Both the position numbers and the translations under genes were made by a program. From Acidobacteriota bacterium (GTDB lineage Bacteria; Acidobacteriota; Blastocatellia; Pyrinomonadales; Pyrinomonadaceae): a stretch of DNA of 64,000 bases. Shown piece after piece: positions 1 to 14,096 of the stretch. The notes under the pieces are model-generated. The model had not been told where the DNA came from and did not search any database. It saw nothing but the letters and a program-made list of their open reading frames with translations. Positions within the stretch are counted from its first letter, which is position 1. Each line of letters begins with the position of its first letter. The DNA lies in NCBI GenBank assembly GCA_018269075.1, contig JAFDVJ010000012.1, positions 52,496 through 116,495 of the forward strand, given 5' to 3'.

Positions 1-2210
1 TCGTTGATGCCGTCGCCGATCATCGCGACCTGAAGGCCCTTTGCCTGGAGCTTTTCGAGCGCCGCCGTCTTGTCGGCCGGCAGCGCGCCGGCCTGAAAAT
101 CGGCGGCTCCGACCTTGGCCGCGACGAACCGCGTGGTCGCTTCGGAATCGCCTGAGATGATCAGCGATTCGATGCCGCGCTCTTTTAATTCGCCGATGAT
201 CGCGGCCGCTTCCGGCTTGATGAAGTCGCCGAACGCGAGCGCGCCGCCAAGCCGGTCGTCGACGCCGAAAAAGGCGATCGTCTCGCCGGCCGCTTCCCAT
301 TCGGCGGTCTTCGCGGCGAGCGCCGCATCGATCGCCAGATTTTTCTGCTCGATCAGCCGGTGGTTGCCGACGAAGACGCGCCGGCCGGAAACCGCGCCCG
401 ACAGGCCGAGCCCTTTCTCGATGACGACGTCCGATGCCTCTTTGAGCGTCATCAGACAGTTTTCCGCGTAACGAACGACGGCGCTGCCGAGCGGATGCTC
501 GGAATAGCGTTCGAGCGCGGCGATCAGCGGCAGGTATTCGTTCTCGAACGTCTCGTGGATCGTCTGATGATCGGGCCGGAAATCGACCCGCATATTGCCG
601 ATCGCCGCAAACGCCGCGGTCTGCAGTTTTTCCTCGGCCGCGAGCGCGATCTCGACGAGCTCGAAACGGCCCTCGGTAACGGTGCCGGTCTTGTCGAAAA
701 CGACCGTGTCGAGACGGCGGATCTTTTCGAGCACGGACGAGTCGCTGACCAGAATGCCCTGCCGCGAGGCCGAGCCGACGGCGGCCGTGATCGCGAGCGG
801 CGTCGCGAGCCCGAGCGCGCACGGGCAGGCGATGACGAGGATCGTGATCGCGCGCATCAGCGCCTCGTCGATCGTCGTGTAGCCGAAGCCGAAACAGACC
901 GCGAAGGTGATGACGGCGGCGACGATCACCGACGGCACGAAGATGCGCGAAACCTTGTCGACGGTGCGTTCGAGATTCGAGCGGCTGCCGATCGCGTGTT
1001 CGACGAGCTTGATGATCTGCGAAAGCGTCGAATCGCTGCCGACCTTCGTCGCGCGGACGTGGATCACGTTGCCGACGTTGAGACTGCCCGAGACGACGCC
1101 GCTGCCGGGCGTTTTCGAGATCGGCGTCGCTTCGCCCGTCAGCAGCGATTCGTCGGTATGCGAATCGCCCTCGACGACGACGCCGTCGGCCGGAATCCGC
1201 TCGCCGGCCTTGACGACGAAGACGTCGCCCTCGTTCAAAGCGTCGATCGCGACGAACCGTTCGGCGCCCTCGAAAAGAAGCCGGACTTTTTTCGGCATCA
1301 TCCGGTAAAGCATCGAGATCGAGCGCGTCGTCCGTTCCTTCGCGCCTTTTTCCATCAGTTTACCGAGCAGGACGAGCGTGACGATCGCGGCGGCGGTGTC
1401 GAAATAAATGATCGTCTCGCCGCGAAACGCCTGGATCGAGCTGTAGACGTAGGCCGCGAGGATGCCGGTCGCGAGCAGCGTCTCCATCCGGATCGTTTTG
1501 TTGAGCAGCCCGGTCCACGCGAGCGCGAGGATCGGTTTCGCCGAGTAGAAGACGACCGGCGCGGCGAGCGCCATCAGGATGAACGGAAAGAGAAACTTGA
1601 CGCCCGGATTGATTTCCTGAAAATAGCCGACGTAGAGCGGCACGCTGAGCGTCATAATGTTCGCCCACAAAAAACCGGCGACGCCGATCCGCAGCACGAG
1701 ATCGCGCTTTTCGGCGGCCGCCGTGTCGTTGTCGGGGTCGAACTCGCTCGCCTTGTAGCCGAGCTGTTCGATGCGCTTGGTCAGCCGTTCGGGCGGGAGA
1801 TACTGCGGGCAGTATTTGACCTTGACGAGATCGGACGCGAAGAACGCTTCGGCCTCGACGACGCCGCGCTCGTTCCGGAGGCTGTGTTCGATCAGCCACG
1901 AGCAGGCCGAGCACCACATTCCCGAAACGTGCAGGAGCGTTTCGCGGGTCGGCGCGTCGGGCGGGATCGCGAGATCGTTTTCCTTTTCCCGCCGGTTCGA
2001 GATCAGGCCGAGCTCGAGGCTGCGCTTGAAAACCTCGCTCTCGCGCAGGTCACGGCCGCTCGCGACGACGCCGCTTTCGGTCAGGATCGTGTAGACGTTC
2101 AGACAGCCGAGACAGCAGAACTGTTTCGACGCGCCGTCGAATTTTTGCGTATATGGGTTTCGTCCGACACTTAAACCGCAAAGGTCGCATTGTTTTTCGG
2201 ATTGGCTCAT
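1..2210 (-). CDS. ccoI: Copper-translocating P1B-type ATPase (CcoI/FixI-like), 3' end cut by window edge
   Basis: Integral membrane ATPase that moves copper across the inner membrane, here probably for cbb3 oxidase assembly. Reading leftward from ATG at 2210, 736 codons are visible. An N-terminal cysteine region (CDLCG, then FCCLGC) precedes a heavy-metal-associated domain with metal motif CSAC near residue 99. Then come membrane helices, the actuator LTGEAT motif, the membrane copper motif CPC near residue 462, the phosphorylation motif DKTGT near 505, and GDGIND near 732 at the window edge. Only the C-terminal tail is missing. Linkage to CcoG and CcoN/O supports CcoI over a general CopA exporter; that distinction is inference. 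Confidence 0.9.
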   Translation of the reverse strand, partial: MSQSEKQCDLCGLSVGRNPYTQKFDGASKQFCCLGCLNVYTILTESGVVASGRDLRESEVFKRSLELGLISNRREKENDLAIPPDAPTRETLLHVSGMWCSACSWLIEHSLRNERGVVEAEAFFASDLVKVKYCPQYLPPERLTKRIEQLGYKASEFDPDNDTAAAEKRDLVLRIGVAGFLWANIMTLSVPLYVGYFQEINPGVKFLFPFILMALAAPVVFYSAKPILALAWTGLLNKTIRMETLLATGILAAYVYSSIQAFRGETIIYFDTAAAIVTLVLLGKLMEKGAKERTTRSISMLYRMMPKKVRLLFEGAERFVAIDALNEGDVFVVKAGERIPADGVVVEGDSHTDESLLTGEATPISKTPGSGVVSGSLNVGNVIHVRATKVGSDSTLSQIIKLVEHAIGSRSNLERTVDKVSRIFVPSVIVAAVITFAVCFGFGYTTIDEALMRAITILVIACPCALGLATPLAITAAVGSASRQGILVSDSSVLEKIRRLDTVVFDKTGTVTEGRFELVEIALAAEEKLQTAAFAAIGNMRVDFRPDHQTIHETFENEYLPLIAALERYSEHPLGSAVVRYAENCLMTLKEASDVVIEKGLGLSGAVSGRRVFVGNHRLIEQKNLAIDAALAAKTAEWEAAGETIAFFGVDDRLGGALAFGDFIKPEAAAIIGELKERGIESLIISGDSEATTRFVAAKVGAADFQAGALPADKTAALEKLQAKGLQVAMIGDGIN

Positions 2211-2298
2211 AATTTCGATACGCCGTCACTGCGACGGCCGGAGCCGCTCGGCGGACCGGCGGCTTCCAACATTTTTCGACGGCGTTCCGTCCCGCGTC

Positions 2299-2492
2299 CT
2301 AATAACTGTGCGATTCGCCCTGCGATTGGAGCGGCCTGCCCTTTTCGTCGAGAATGATCGGATTGGCTTTTTTGGCGATCACGTACACAGCGATCAGAAT
2401 GCCGATGAAGAGCGCCATAATCACGCCGAACAGCAGCTGCCAGATGGCGGCGTGCTTCTTTTTTTCCGAACTGTCCATCGGTTCTTTCATCT

Positions 2493-2496
<4 letters not shown>
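2299..2496 (-). CDS. Small single-span membrane protein next to ccoG
   Basis: 65-residue protein with a charged N-terminus, one hydrophobic segment (about residues 18-40) and a short polar tail. Its ATG overlaps the ccoG stop codon as ATGA, and GGAG lies just upstream, so it is translationally coupled to ccoG. It is not clearly CcoS or CcoH by sequence. The position between ccoG and the copper ATPase suggests a cbb3 assembly role, which is inference only. Confidence 0.6.
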
Positions 2497-3887
<1,391 letters not shown>

Positions 3888-4091
3888 TTTTTCCTTCCTA
3901 AAATCTTAAATTTAATGTCGATCACAGGGTGAACCTGTCGCCAACTATATTACCATAAAATAATATAGGAATCAAGGTCAAATGAGTTACAAAAAGCCGA
4001 ATTCCCTTCGTCCGGAAACTTATCGGGCGGACGACTCGAAGGTCGGCCGGCCGGCATTTTCAAAATCGTTTCGCCGCTCCGGCCCGAACCG

Positions 4092-4176
4092 GAGCGGGGC
4101 GAATTTCTTAAAATATCGTTTGCTTTTTCCGCCGCGCTCCCGGTTTTCCGGCGCGGCCGGGCCGGCTTCTCCCTAC
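4092..4176 (-). repeat. Degenerate duplicate of the ccoG 5' end in the 306-bp gap upstream of ccoG
   Basis: Read on the minus strand, this stretch matches the first ~80 bases of ccoG: a GGAGAAG-CGGCCCG-CCGCG block, then GCGGAAAAA-CAAACGATA, then a proline/arginine stretch ending CCCCG. Conceptual translation gives AEKANDILRNSPR against CcoG AEKSNDNVKKSPR. There is no convincing ATG with a ribosome site, and the frame soon loses CcoG similarity. It is best read as a tandem duplication remnant. The rest of 3888..4193 shows no gene; an AT-rich patch near 3945-3985 may hold the ccoG promoter. Confidence 0.45.
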
Positions 4177-4193
4177 TTCCCAAAACCCTGAAA

Positions 4194-4922
4194 TCACTGT
4201 CGGTGACAGGCCGGGACTTCCTCGTTCGACGCCTGATGGCTCGCGGCCATCATCGGCATCACGCCGCGCGAAACCAGAAACAGTCCGAGCAGCAGAACGC
4301 TGACCGCCGCGAGGCGATTTCCCCAGCGGCTCAGCTTGAGGCTGAACGCCGACGAAAAAATTCCGATGCCGAGCAGCGAGGCGGCCGTCCCGAACCCGAA
4401 GGCCGTCATCGTCATCGCGCCTGCAAGCCACGTGCCCGTCGCCATCGATTTCAGCAGCGCGGCGTAGATCAGCCCGCACGGCATAAAGCCGAGCATCATC
4501 CCGAGCGAGAATTTGCTGCCGATCGAGCTCGACGAAATGCGGCTCCCGAGCGGTTTGAGAAAGCGTGAAGTATAGAGAAGCGGATTGAATTTCTGCAATC
4601 TTTTACTCGGAATCAGGTCGAGCATCAGAATCCCGGCAACTGCCATCAAAACACCCGCCACGATCGCGGCGACGTTTTCAAATCCGGCGAGACTTCCGAT
4701 GAACCCGACCGTGCTTCCAAGTAATCCGGCAATCGCGCCAAGTGCCGAATACGTTAAAATTCGCCCGGTATTGTAGGCTAGATGAGCGACGATCTGCTGG
4801 GAGAGCTTGCGGCTGCCGAGCGGCAGACTATAGGACAAAACGAGCGGCCCGCACATCGAGACGCAGTGCAGGCTGCTGACCAAACCCAATGCGAAAATGA
4901 CGTAAAATTCCCAGAGCGACAT
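4194..4922 (-). CDS. SafE/TauE-type membrane protein of cbb3 clusters
   Basis: 242 residues with about six membrane helices. N-terminal SSLHCVSMCGPLVLSY and later GFMPCGLIYAALLKS are the two Cys-containing half motifs typical of the small sulfite-exporter-like family (COG2836) often found beside ccoGIS. Members have been proposed to handle copper or thiols; the substrate here is unknown. It starts 12 bp after the cysteine dioxygenase-like gene and ends upstream of ccoG, so it is part of the leftward cluster. Confidence 0.8.
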   Translation of the reverse strand: MSLWEFYVIFALGLVSSLHCVSMCGPLVLSYSLPLGSRKLSQQIVAHLAYNTGRILTYSALGAIAGLLGSTVGFIGSLAGFENVAAIVAGVLMAVAGILMLDLIPSKRLQKFNPLLYTSRFLKPLGSRISSSSIGSKFSLGMMLGFMPCGLIYAALLKSMATGTWLAGAMTMTAFGFGTAASLLGIGIFSSAFSLKLSRWGNRLAAVSVLLLGLFLVSRGVMPMMAASHQASNEEVPACHRQ

Positions 4923-4934
4923 ATTTTTTTCCCC

Positions 4935-5468
4935 TTAATCGAGCGAATAATATTCCGACTCGGCGCGGCCGACCTCGAAAACGTGGAGCCCTTTGAGCGG
5001 CGGCGCGTAAACGTGAAACGTGATCGCGTTGCGGCCGTCCTCGGATTCGAGGCTTTCGAGCAGGTGGATGTCCGGCTCGCCGACGCTCGCGAGCATTCCC
5101 GGCGCGGCCTCGATCCGCGCGGCCGGGCGGATCTTCCCTTCCTCGTCGCGCCGGTATTTCGTTTCGGCCATCCGGCCCTCGAAAACGCGGACGACGCCGT
5201 GCGAGCCGTCGTGGTCGTGGATCATACTCGCCTGGCCGGGCACCCAGCCGAGGACGAGCAGCTCGACGAATTCGTTGCGGAAAACGCGGTTCCGGGTATA
5301 TCTTTCGGTGCTGAAAGTGCGGTACGGAGCGACCTCTTCGGGCGTCACCTCGGCCTCGGCGAGCCACCCGCAAATGTCCGGCAGCGAAGGAGTTTCGGTC
5401 AGCGCGCCGAATTTCCCGACGAGAAACTCGAAACCCGCGGATTTTTTTTCGATCGATGCTTCGGCCAT
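4935..5468 (-). CDS. Cysteine dioxygenase-like cupin
   Basis: 177 residues. The first cupin motif is HDHDGSHGVVRVFEG (iron-binding HxH followed by the conserved G and E), and the later ITFHVYAPPLKGLHVF supplies the third histidine and the family-typical HVY-PP pattern. This fits type I cysteine dioxygenase, which oxidises cysteine thiol to sulfinate. GGAG lies directly before ATG at 5468. Being placed 12 bp before a sulfite-exporter-like gene suggests a shared sulfur or thiol theme inside the respiratory cluster, but the substrate is not proven. Confidence 0.8.
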   Translation of the reverse strand: MAEASIEKKSAGFEFLVGKFGALTETPSLPDICGWLAEAEVTPEEVAPYRTFSTERYTRNRVFRNEFVELLVLGWVPGQASMIHDHDGSHGVVRVFEGRMAETKYRRDEEGKIRPAARIEAAPGMLASVGEPDIHLLESLESEDGRNAITFHVYAPPLKGLHVFEVGRAESEYYSLD

Positions 5469-5485
5469 AAAACTCCTGATGTTTC

Positions 5486-5535
5486 AGTTCCGGGCCGCGG
5501 GCCCGAGGTCCGATTGAGACCCGCGGCCCGGAACT
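5486..5535. repeat. Perfect 16-bp inverted repeat (hairpin) between genes
   Basis: AGTTCCGGGCCGCGGG at 5486-5501 pairs perfectly with CCCGCGGCCCGGAACT at 5520-5535 across an 18-base loop. It lies between the oxidoreductase stop and the cupin start. There is no T-tract on either side, so it is not a classical intrinsic terminator; it may be an mRNA-stabilising or processing hairpin. Confidence 0.8.
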
Positions 5536-5541
5536 AATTGC

Positions 5542-5583
5542 GCGGAAAGCTTCTCAGGAGGAGAAAACCTTGAAGCTTTCCGC
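5542..5583. repeat. Second perfect 12-bp inverted repeat directly adjacent
   Basis: GCGGAAAGCTTC at 5542-5553 pairs with GAAGCTTTCCGC at 5572-5583 with an 18-base loop, the same loop length as its neighbour at 5486-5535. It lies 12 bp after the oxidoreductase stop codon in the direction of transcription. No T-run follows. The two stacked hairpins may separate expression of the oxidoreductase from downstream genes. Confidence 0.8.
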
Positions 5584-5595
5584 AGGTTTGCGGCG

Positions 5596-7539
<1,944 letters not shown>

Positions 7540-7552
7540 CGCAACCCTTTAA

Positions 7553-7858
7553 TCAATCGTGGAATTTTCTCCAGGCAAACGCGATCAGGATCACCAAATA
7601 GATCAGGATCAGCGCGCCCACGAAATACATAAAACCGTCGGACGTCTGGCTGACTTTATTAAATCCCTGTACCAGCGGTCCGCGTTCGGAATGGAATGTT
7701 TCGCCGTGCATGTAGAAGAAGAAATACGTCAACGCTCCCAACGGGATGATCAGAAACGCAGCCTTTAAAAACATCGGTGCATCCGTTCCCTTGCGTTCGG
7801 TAATCCAACCGTCTGCATATTCTTTGATTTCTTCGTTATTGTCTTTGTTCTCGTCCAT
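7553..7858 (-). CDS. Two-helix membrane protein of the cbb3 cluster
   Basis: About 101 residues with a charged N-terminus and hydrophobic segments near 30-50 and 75-95 (LIIPLGALTYFFFYMHGE; YFVGALILIYLVILIAFAW). The start at 7858 is chosen because GGAGG sits 5 bases before it; an upstream ATG at 7876 is less well placed. It follows the CcoS-like gene with a short overlap. It carries no heme motif, so it is not CcoP. It may be a small oxidase subunit standing in for the membrane part of CcoP or for CcoQ/H; this is inference. Confidence 0.65.
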   Translation of the reverse strand: MDENKDNNEEIKEYADGWITERKGTDAPMFLKAAFLIIPLGALTYFFFYMHGETFHSERGPLVQGFNKVSQTSDGFMYFVGALILIYLVILIAFAWRKFHD

Positions 7859-8024
7859 TTTCGCCTCCGTTTTCATCGTCTTCGAGCATTCGATACTTTA
7901 CGTCCTCGCTGTCCTTTCCCCAGTAACCGTCGCGGTAGCGGAAGCAGAAATACAACGCCAGCGAAGCCACGATAAAGAAAAAGAAATACGCGAAATAAAC
8001 GCTCGGATATGTGTAATCAGTCAT
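7836..8024 (-). CDS. CcoS-like small membrane protein (first copy)
   Basis: 62 residues from ATG at 8024: one hydrophobic segment (YFAYFFFFIVASLALYFCF) followed by RDGYWGKDSEDVKYRMLEDDE. The tail after the helix resembles CcoS, where a membrane helix is followed by an acidic D-D-L/E-KYRML-DDE pattern. An in-frame start farther upstream (8102) would add a low-complexity stretch that includes the hairpin at 8055-8087, so it was not used. A second CcoS-like protein occurs at 13833..14024. Confidence 0.6.
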   Translation of the reverse strand: MTDYTYPSVYFAYFFFFIVASLALYFCFRYRDGYWGKDSEDVKYRMLEDDENGGENGREQRQ

Positions 8025-8054
8025 AAACTCAGTCGGCAGCTGGCGGTCGGCGGC

Positions 8055-8087
8055 CGGCAGTCGGAAGAAAAAATCCGCCGACTGCCG
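8055..8087. repeat. Hairpin between ccoO and the CcoS-like gene
   Basis: CGGCAGTCGG (8055-8064) pairs with CCGACTGCCG (8078-8087). It lies in the 78-bp gap downstream of ccoO. No T-tract follows, so it is a candidate mRNA processing or stability hairpin rather than a terminator. Confidence 0.6.
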
Positions 8088-8102
8088 CCCGCCGTCGGCC
8101 AA

Positions 8103-8672
8103 CTATTTTTCATAGTCGTTGTCCGGCCGCCAGTTCTTGGCCCGGCCGAGCGTCTGCAGATAAGCGACCAGCGCGTCGAGCTCCTGCGGGTCGTTGGCGA
8201 TCCACGGGAACGGCGGCATAATCGATCCGGGCACGAGATCGGCCGGATTCTTGAAATGCGTTTTGTGCCACTGGGCGTTGTATTTTCCGCCGACGCGCGC
8301 GAGATCGGGTCCCGTGCGCTTCGTGCCGAACAGGTGCGGGCTGTCGTAGACGAATTCATCCGGCGTCGAAACCGGCGCATCGACTCCGCGCCAGCCGTAA
8401 CGCTTGGTGTCGGCGAGGATCGTCCGGACCTGCTGCGTGTGGCAGTACCAGCAGCCTTCGCGGATATAAATCTGACGGCCCTTCAGTTCCTGCTCGTTCA
8501 GCTGCCGGAGCTTGCCGGTCGGCCCGTTGGCGGGATCGTTGTTTTCGAACGGTTTCGACCAGCTCGTGTCGATCAATGGCGGCACGACGGTCGTCAGCAG
8601 TCCGCCGATGAAAAACAGCACCAATGCGGCGGCCACGAAAAACGGTGCGCTGTAATCAGCTTTACTTAACAT
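8103..8672 (-). CDS. ccoO: cbb3 cytochrome oxidase monoheme subunit CcoO
   Basis: 189 residues. An N-terminal membrane anchor (about 8-30) is followed by a periplasmic cytochrome c domain. The heme motif CWYCHTQQVR (C74, C77, H78) is the CcoO signature, and a methionine ligand candidate lies in GSIMPPFPW near 150. CcoO carries electrons to the CcoN active site. The gene follows ccoN with a short gap, the usual order. It is at the short end of the family (about 200 residues). Confidence 0.95.
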   Translation of the reverse strand: MLSKADYSAPFFVAAALVLFFIGGLLTTVVPPLIDTSWSKPFENNDPANGPTGKLRQLNEQELKGRQIYIREGCWYCHTQQVRTILADTKRYGWRGVDAPVSTPDEFVYDSPHLFGTKRTGPDLARVGGKYNAQWHKTHFKNPADLVPGSIMPPFPWIANDPQELDALVAYLQTLGRAKNWRPDNDYEK

Positions 8673-8699
8673 AATTTCCTCCTAATTAGGGCGCGGGCC

Positions 8700-10130
<1,431 letters not shown>

Positions 10131-10149
10131 ATAGCCTCCCGTTTCAAAC

Positions 10150-12006
10150 CTAGTGGCACATCGCGACAAGGTTTGCCGCCATAAAATCTTTTTTGCTTTG
10201 ATTCAGGCTTCTGACATAATTCACCAGATCGCCTACATCTTCCTTGGTCAACCCGTAATCGATCCAGGGCGGCATTGCCGTGCCCTGCACGCCGTACAGA
10301 ATCGATTCGAACAACCGCTTGTCCGTCGCATTGTTGATAAACTGCCAGTTCAACAGATTGCGCGGGCGCGGCAGAATGTCGAGAGAATTCGCTCCCTTGC
10401 CGTCCGCTTTGCGTCCGTGACAGCCCGTGCAGCGCTGCAGGTAAATCGCTTCGCCGCGGGCGATCGACTCGGAGGACGTCGCCACCGGATTCTGTTCGGG
10501 AACGTCGCGCGGCTTGATCTCGGTCCGCGCATCCTTCGTGAAGTTTTGACCGATGTAGGCCAGAACGCCCTTGATCTGGTCGTCATTCAAAACCTTGCCC
10601 CACGCCGGCATCGAGGTGCCGCCGACGCCGTTCTTGATCGAATTGACAAAACGGTCTTCCGTCTTGCTGTTCATAAACCCGGCATTCGTAAAATCTCGCG
10701 GATACGGATCGAGATAGATCGCGATCTGGCCGTGGCCGTCGCCTTTTTCGCCGTGACAGCGCATACACAGGTTCTGGTACGTCTCCTGCGGGCTGCCGAG
10801 CGCCGGCGCTTTGTTGAGTCCGGCGAGATACGTCGTCATCGCGTTGAAATCGCCGTCGGTGAAGGCGAACGTCGGCATAATCGAATCCGGCACGAGCGCG
10901 CGCGGATCCTTGAAGTGCGCCTTGATCCATTTTTCGTCCTTGATCAGACCTTCGAACGAAAGATCGGGCGCGATGCCGCCGTCCTTGTCGCCGAGCTTAT
11001 GACAGGCGACGCAGGCGCGTTCGGCGATCAGTTGCTCGCCGAGCTTCGCCCCTTCGGTCGCGGCCGGCGTGGTCGTCGGCGTCGGTTTCGTCGTCGTCGT
11101 CGTTGTCGACGGCGGCGGCGCCGGCGCCTGGCTCTTGTTGAGCGTCGCGCGGTAGTGATCGAGCGTCGTTTCCGCGTAATTGAATCCGCGGCGGCTCTTG
11201 AGGAAGATCGCCAGCGCCTTGATCTCGTCGTCGGTCAGGTTGAACTTCGGCATAAACGAAGTCACGCTGTTGGCGCGCGGATCGTAGATCGATTCGTAAA
11301 TGTAGTTGAGATTCCATTTCTTGCCGACGTCGGTCAGGTCGGGACCGAGCGTGCCGTTCGAAATGCCTTCGATGCGGTGGCATCCGTAGCAGTTCTTCTG
11401 AATGAAGAGATCGCGGCCCTTGTTGACCATCGGCGTCTGTTTGAAGTCCTTGTCCGTGTGGCACTGCGCACAGTTGGCCTCCATATATTCCTTGCCCTTG
11501 AGCTTGTCCTTAAACTCGGGGCGCCAGTTTTCCTGCGTGACGTAGCCGAGCATCGGTTCGGTCCAGAATTCGTCCTCGCCGTGGGCGTAAAATTCCGTCA
11601 GCCCGCGGCCCTGTCCGTCGTGACAGACCGTGCAGCCGATGTCCGAGAATTTATGACGTCTTTCCCATTTGCCGTCGACCTGCTTGTCGCCGAGCGCTTC
11701 CGAAAACGGATGCGTCTTGTACGGGTGCGGCGCGTCTTTGAAACGCGGGTCGTCCGAGGCGATGTGACAGGTCGTGCAGCGGTCGACGCGTTCGCTGCCG
11801 AACTGCGTGACGAGGATCTGTTCGATCTTCGGGCTCCGGGCGGCGAACGCCTCGCGCTCGGCGTCCGTCTTGGAGAGCGTCCGCGCCTGATCGAAGTACG
11901 ACGTTTGATAATTTTCCCACTTATGGAAAAACTGCTGGTAGAACACGAATCCGTGAACGACTAAAATCGCGACACTCGCAATTGCTAATGATAATCGCAT
12001 TTTCAT
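10150..12006 (-). CDS. Seven-heme c-type cytochrome linking bc complex and cbb3 oxidase
   Basis: 618 residues. An uncleaved or Sec-type N-terminal anchor (about 1-23) precedes seven CxxCH motifs at C77, C125, C179, C206, C332, C414 and C526. Residues 294-318 form a proline/threonine-rich linker dividing a four-heme N-terminal part from three mono-heme cytochrome c domains. Methionine ligand candidates include SFMPKF, DSIMPTF, TSMPAWG and TAMPPW. No separate cytochrome c1 or CcoP gene is seen in the cluster, so this protein likely carries electrons from cytochrome b/Rieske directly to CcoO/CcoN. That role is inferred from position. Confidence 0.85.
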   Translation of the reverse strand: MKMRLSLAIASVAILVVHGFVFYQQFFHKWENYQTSYFDQARTLSKTDAEREAFAARSPKIEQILVTQFGSERVDRCTTCHIASDDPRFKDAPHPYKTHPFSEALGDKQVDGKWERRHKFSDIGCTVCHDGQGRGLTEFYAHGEDEFWTEPMLGYVTQENWRPEFKDKLKGKEYMEANCAQCHTDKDFKQTPMVNKGRDLFIQKNCYGCHRIEGISNGTLGPDLTDVGKKWNLNYIYESIYDPRANSVTSFMPKFNLTDDEIKALAIFLKSRRGFNYAETTLDHYRATLNKSQAPAPPPSTTTTTTKPTPTTTPAATEGAKLGEQLIAERACVACHKLGDKDGGIAPDLSFEGLIKDEKWIKAHFKDPRALVPDSIMPTFAFTDGDFNAMTTYLAGLNKAPALGSPQETYQNLCMRCHGEKGDGHGQIAIYLDPYPRDFTNAGFMNSKTEDRFVNSIKNGVGGTSMPAWGKVLNDDQIKGVLAYIGQNFTKDARTEIKPRDVPEQNPVATSSESIARGEAIYLQRCTGCHGRKADGKGANSLDILPRPRNLLNWQFINNATDKRLFESILYGVQGTAMPPWIDYGLTKEDVGDLVNYVRSLNQSKKDFMAANLVAMCH

Positions 12007-12029
12007 AGCATCAATCCTTTAACTCGCCC

Positions 12030-13364
12030 TTAGAACGGCGAAACAAACTCCCAATTCTGACCACGGAAAAACGTTCCGATGATAATGAGCACGATATTGA
12101 CGACCACGAACGTCATAAAGAGCGTGTTCGCCAGCAGTCGTTCCTTCGCAAACCATTTGCCGACGCCTTTCTGACCGCGGTCGATGTAGGGCACGAGCAA
12201 AAGGATCAAAACTTCGATTCCCGGCACTCCGACGCCGCCCCAGAAGGCCGAATAGCTGACCATTTCCTGAAGCCCGAGGAAGTACCACGGCGCTTTCGCC
12301 GGGTTCGGCGGATGAAGCACGTTGACGGCCTCTTCGAGCGGCGCGTTGAAGAAGAAGGAAATGACGAGCACGCCGAGTACCGTCAGGATGAAGACGAACA
12401 ATTCGGCCAGCAGGAGATTCGGATAGCTGTAAACGGAATTGTCCGGCACGTTGCCGACCTTGGTGAACGGCCCGCGCACCAGACCCTGCACGCCGTAGCG
12501 TCTTTTCTCGATGAAGTCGATGCCGCCGTTGCCGGCCGCGGCCATCGCCATCACGGGCGCGGCGGCCGGAATCGCTTCGGTTTCGACCGGCGCGGCGCCG
12601 TTCGTTTCGATGACGTCCGCGTCTGCGGGCCGCGACATTCCGCCGTCCTTGCGGATCCGCCAGAAGTGGATCGCGATCAGACCGGCCGCGACGAGCGGCA
12701 GCACCGCGACGTGCAGCACGTAGAAGCGGAGCAGCGCTTCCTGGCCGACGGTCGTGTCGCCGAGCAGGATGAAGCGCATCTGATCGCCGACGACCGGCGC
12801 GTAGCCCGCGATCGCCGTGCCGACCGTGATCGCCCAGAAGGCGAGCTGATCCCACGGCAGCAGATAGCCGGTAAAGCTCAGAAACAGCGTCACGAGAAAC
12901 AGCAGCACGCCGATCACCCAGTTGAACTCGCGCGGTTTTTTATACGAACCGGTGAAGAACACGCGGCACATATGCAGAAAAACGGCCGCGACCATTCCGT
13001 GCGCCGACCAGCGATGCATATTTCTGAGAAAGACGCCGAAGGCGACCGAACCGCGCAGATCGAGCATCCGGTCGTAAGCCTGCGTCGTCGACGGGACGTA
13101 ATAAAACATCAGGAGCACGCCCGTGACCGTCAGAATCAGAAACAGGAACAGGCTGATGAGCCCCAGCCCCATCGTGAACCACGGCTTCAAAGTATGTTTA
13201 TGAACCTTGACCGGATGAATGTGCAGGAAAAAATTCGTAAAGCTCGTCTGCGAACGTCCGAGATCCGTGTGCGGCAGATTGTGCCGGAAAACCGACGACC
13301 AGACGGCCGCCGGAAAATCTTTGATTACGCTGAAAAAACTGTTCTTTTGCTTGTTCTCGCTCAT
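12030..13364 (-). CDS. Cytochrome b of a bc-type quinol:cytochrome c oxidoreductase
   Basis: 444 residues. The N-terminal half has the cytochrome b helices with heme ligands in [18 protein letters not shown] and [20 protein letters not shown]. An alanine-rich cytosolic linker (about 235-270) leads to a C-terminal three-helix domain with [11 protein letters not shown], the counterpart of the Qo-site PEWY motif. The start at 13364 is chosen because its ATG overlaps the Rieske stop (ATGA). It oxidises quinol and bifurcates electrons with the Rieske protein encoded just upstream. Confidence 0.92.
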   Translation of the reverse strand: MSENKQKNSFFSVIKDFPAAVWSSVFRHNLPHTDLGRSQTSFTNFFLHIHPVKVHKHTLKPWFTMGLGLISLFLFLILTVTGVLLMFYYVPSTTQAYDRMLDLRGSVAFGVFLRNMHRWSAHGMVAAVFLHMCRVFFTGSYKKPREFNWVIGVLLFLVTLFLSFTGYLLPWDQLAFWAITVGTAIAGYAPVVGDQMRFILLGDTTVGQEALLRFYVLHVAVLPLVAAGLIAIHFWRIRKDGGMSRPADADVIETNGAAPVETEAIPAAAPVMAMAAAGNGGIDFIEKRRYGVQGLVRGPFTKVGNVPDNSVYSYPNLLLAELFVFILTVLGVLVISFFFNAPLEEAVNVLHPPNPAKAPWYFLGLQEMVSYSAFWGGVGVPGIEVLILLLVPYIDRGQKGVGKWFAKERLLANTLFMTFVVVNIVLIIIGTFFRGQNWEFVSPF

Positions 13365-13849
13365 ACTGTAAACCATTTCCCGGCTGTAATTTGTTTGCTC
13401 TTATCGACTTCCAGCTGACCGTTCGGCGCCAGCGAAAGCTCGAACCACGGAAGCGGCTTCGGCGCCGGCCCGCCCGTCACGTTGCCGTCCTGGTCGAACC
13501 GCGAGCCGTGACACGGGCAGGCAAAGCCCGTTTCCGCGACGCCGACGATGCAGCCCAGATGCGTGCAGGTGATCGAGATCGCCGCCATCTTGTTGCCTTC
13601 GCGGACCACGGCGACCTTCTGCGCGCCGAGCGCGATGCGCGTTCCCGGCGGAAATTCGTTCGGCGTGCCGATCGCGAAACGGCTCGGCTGCCCGTAAGTG
13701 GCGCGCGGTTTGATGAAAACCAGATTTGAAAAAAGCGTCACGATTCCGGAGCCCAAAATTCCCATACTGGTCAGCCACGCCAACACCTTGCGCCGCGAGA
13801 TCGGCTCGCTGTTTCCTTCCGAATCGTGAGCGTTATGCTTGTCGCTCAT
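13361..13849 (-). CDS. Rieske iron-sulfur protein
   Basis: 162 residues. A twin-arginine-like SRRKVL precedes a hydrophobic anchor (about 22-45). The Rieske motifs are CTHLGC (ligands C95, H97) and CPCHG (ligands C111, H114); C100 and C113 would form the stabilising disulfide. It accepts electrons from quinol in the bc complex. Its 5' end overlaps the preceding CcoS-like gene by 17 bp and its stop overlaps the cytochrome b start, so the three are translationally coupled. Confidence 0.95.
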   Translation of the reverse strand: MSDKHNAHDSEGNSEPISRRKVLAWLTSMGILGSGIVTLFSNLVFIKPRATYGQPSRFAIGTPNEFPPGTRIALGAQKVAVVREGNKMAAISITCTHLGCIVGVAETGFACPCHGSRFDQDGNVTGGPAPKPLPWFELSLAPNGQLEVDKSKQITAGKWFTV

Positions 13850-14024
13850 TTATGTCTTCCTCCTCGACTTCGTTAACCAATTCTTCGATATCCGACCAGA
13901 ACACCTGATACTTGGCGTCCTCGATATCGCGAAAATAATCCTTCTTGGCGGCAAAGATAAAAATGAATGCCGCGCCCGCCCCCATCAAAAGACTTGCAAT
14001 GATCGCTATCCACGTTAATGTCAT
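13833..14024 (-). CDS. ccoS: CcoS-like cbb3 oxidase assembly protein (second copy)
   Basis: 63 residues. One N-terminal membrane helix (about 4-27) is followed by [22 protein letters not shown], which fits the CcoS pattern of helix then D-x-E-D-x-KY with an acidic tail. CcoS is needed for cofactor insertion into cbb3 oxidase. It is the first gene of the leftward cluster after the Rrf2 regulator and overlaps the Rieske gene by 17 bp. Confidence 0.7.
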   Translation of the reverse strand: MTLTWIAIIASLLMGAGAAFIFIFAAKKDYFRDIEDAKYQVFWSDIEELVNEVEEEDINERQA

Positions 14025-14096
14025 ACTTAAAACGAACGATCCTCAATCGCCTGAGAAATTTTTCACAAGTGATTAAGGAAAAACAACGACGCCGGT

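Noticed and set aside
360-2174. Long rightward open frame of about 600 codons
   Set aside because: It is the antisense shadow of the copper ATPase, arginine/aspartate-rich with no domain; the minus strand has all P-type ATPase motifs.
10153-11964. Rightward frame opposite the seven-heme cytochrome
   Set aside because: Arginine-rich shadow; the CxxCH motifs are on the minus strand.
12001-12029. Separate cytochrome c1 gene expected near cytochrome b
   Set aside because: Only a short gap is present; the seven-heme protein occupies this place.
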